This document shows positions 62,767 through 64,000 of a stretch of 64,000 nt of DNA, one piece after another. Under the pieces are notes generated by a model, which was not told where the DNA came from, searched no databases, and saw only the letters and a list, made by a program, of their open reading frames with translations. A program made the position numbers and the translations under genes. Every line of letters starts with the position of its first letter. Within the stretch, counting starts at the first letter, position 1. The stretch is from Xenorhabdus beddingii (GTDB taxonomy: Bacteria > Pseudomonadota > Gammaproteobacteria > Enterobacterales > Enterobacteriaceae): contig NZ_MUBK01000014.1 in assembly GCF_002127545.1 (NCBI RefSeq), positions 39,496-103,495 of the forward strand, read 5' to 3'.

Positions 62767-63936
62767 TTATTTAAGTGGCTTGAAGACCAATCCTCCAAAT
62801 GTGTGGTTAGTAAAATATTCATGCGTAGAATTCGTTTTTATCCAAGGCTTCACTCTCCCCCATGAAAATGCTTTAACGTTAGTACCTTTCTCACTTTCTT
62901 CTACTTTACCCACCCAAACAATCCAATGATTCTTCCCTGATGTTTCCTGCATATTCTGCAACATACCAGCAGAAATTAAAGAAACCACATGGCAACCTTG
63001 TTCTATATAATTGTTCAGAATTTCGATATCTTCTTTACTACTATGCTTTAATCCAACATTACTAAATACTTTTTCATAACCAGCTTTTTCAAACCAATCT
63101 GATACTGTCCACCAAGCAGTAATACCCGCTACCTGATCGGAAACTTCATCGTAGTCCATAATCGCATTTTCTGAGTCTCTTAAACTGGCTAATGTCAACC
63201 AATCTAATCCTGAGATTCTTTCACCATCCTCGTCATAAAAAGTTCCTTTAGGATGGCGGCAACCATCACCCGGCTTAATTTCTAATTGACCAATTTTAGT
63301 TCTGCCATGTTTCCATAACTCACGAGCGGCTTGCTCATAAATATCAGGTCTGTCCATTTGTAAGCAATAAAACAAAGCTGCTGGTCCACACAAACTAGCC
63401 CCATTTTGATCCGGGTAAGTTCTTTTAGATAACCTCTCCTGAATTTGTGATTCAATCAAACTTTTCTCAAATGGATCATCTTCATGCCCGATTGGATATT
63501 CTTTAGCAATAAAAGGTCGTTCCGGCACAGAGATCTTTAACTCAACGGTATTATCTCCGTCGCTGACAGGTTTTGTTTCAATCGTGCTTTCAAAGTAACA
63601 CGCATTCTCCCGTTTTTTATCTGAAAAGGCTTTACCTGAGACAAATTCACCCAGTGTATACATTTTTTTAAAAGGGGTTTGCAGTGCCTGAATTGTATTT
63701 GAGCCATGCTTGCGATAAAGCATGACTTGCATAATATATGTCACGGAAAGATCATCGTCTGTTTCCTGCGTGACATGCCGTTGAGTTTCATAATTACTCT
63801 GTAATTTTGCCTGAAAAACATCGAGCAATATATGGTGGTTTCCTTTTGCATCCCTACGATAAATAATGAAGTCGTAAAGCAGATTTTCGGGAGGTACATT
63901 GGATTCTATTTTTGTGTAAACGGTATACGTTGGCAT
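62767..63936 (-). CDS. Papain-like cysteine peptidase-like protein, candidate effector
   Basis: A 389-residue protein without signal peptide or membrane helix. The C-terminal half (about 170-389) has the papain/C39-like pattern: Cys183 in NGASLCGPAALFYCL, His337 in KNHWIVWVG and a following FSWG (358-360). The N-terminal about 150 residues are beta-rich (TYTVYTKIESNVPPENLLYDFIIYRRD) and show no motif I recognise. Start at ATG 63936 behind AAAGGA. The gene lies 4 bp after an upstream gene and 1 bp before the lipoprotein gene. Effector status is suggested by the peptidase fold, the lipoprotein partner and the accessory context. Alternatives are a phage or host peptidase. Confidence 0.7.
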   Translation of the reverse strand: MPTYTVYTKIESNVPPENLLYDFIIYRRDAKGNHHILLDVFQAKLQSNYETQRHVTQETDDDLSVTYIMQVMLYRKHGSNTIQALQTPFKKMYTLGEFVSGKAFSDKKRENACYFESTIETKPVSDGDNTVELKISVPERPFIAKEYPIGHEDDPFEKSLIESQIQERLSKRTYPDQNGASLCGPAALFYCLQMDRPDIYEQAARELWKHGRTKIGQLEIKPGDGCRHPKGTFYDEDGERISGLDWLTLASLRDSENAIMDYDEVSDQVAGITAWWTVSDWFEKAGYEKVFSNVGLKHSSKEDIEILNNYIEQGCHVVSLISAGMLQNMQETSGKNHWIVWVGKVEESEKGTNVKAFSWGRVKPWIKTNSTHEYFTNHTFGGLVFKPLK

Positions 63937-63940
63937 GGTA

Positions 63941-64000
63941 TTAATCCTTTAAAATATGAAATTCAAGTTTCTTTTTGTCATCAGTGAGATGCCATTGGGT
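63941..64000 (-). CDS. 3' end of an upstream gene in the effector operon
   Basis: The last 19 codons of a minus-strand gene enter from the right edge (TQWHLTDDKKKLEFHILKD, then TAA at 63941). Its stop is 4 bp before the peptidase-like gene, whose ribosome site lies inside it, so they share an operon. The tail is too short to name. Confidence 0.6.
   Translation of the reverse strand, partial: TQWHLTDDKKKLEFHILKD

Overview
The window is chromosomal DNA of a gamma-proteobacterium of the order Enterobacterales. Almost every gene has an obvious Escherichia coli orthologue, usually in the same local order. The moderately AT-rich intergenic DNA, the divergence from E. coli and the accessory content fit the Morganellaceae, most likely Xenorhabdus or Photorhabdus. 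That genus-level guess is an inference; no 16S rRNA gene is present.

Layout. (1) 1-9359, minus strand: the conserved rppH-ptsP-lgt-thyA and ppdA-ppdB-ygdB-ppdC-recC clusters (mRNA decapping, nitrogen PTS, lipoprotein maturation, dTMP synthesis, minor pseudopilins, recombination). recC runs off the left edge. (2) 9478-12966: a TPP riboswitch and the thiamine ABC importer thiBPQ. (3) 13068-14762: a polytopic GT39/ArnT-like glycosyltransferase where E. coli has the ara genes. (4) 15077-29967: polB with a LexA-like box, rapA, rluA, djlA, the lptD-surA-pdxA-rsmA-apaG-apaH operon and convergent folA. (5) 30100-39148, minus strand: ftsP, plsC, parC, parE, yqiA, cpdA, nudF. (6) 39366-45367: tolC-ygiB-ygiC, ygiD, FMN-riboswitch-controlled ribB, ubiK. 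(7) 45465-55327: hldE, glnE, ygiF, ygiM, cca, folB, plsY, tsaD. (8) 55711-59956: the macromolecular synthesis operon rpsU-dnaG-rpoD. (9) 60044-64000: a GNAT protein, tRNA-Ile2 (ileX), then an AT-rich accessory region. It holds a broken HK97-type phage capsid gene, a small plus-strand fragment and a minus-strand operon encoding a papain-like cysteine peptidase candidate with a lipoprotein. This operon is the best candidate for an undescribed system, an effector/immunity pair.

Notable points. Cca has lost the HD dyad of its phosphohydrolase domain through a deletion of about 20 residues. YgiF has a shortened CHAD domain. ParC carries glycine at the position of E. coli Ser80. uppP is absent between cca and folB. 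At least eleven loci carry short (12-18 bp) tandem direct repeats; those inside genes are all multiples of 3 bp and add small in-frame peptide repeats. Three E. coli-like blocks are joined at rppH|thiB and folA|ftsP, marking rearrangement breakpoints relative to E. coli.
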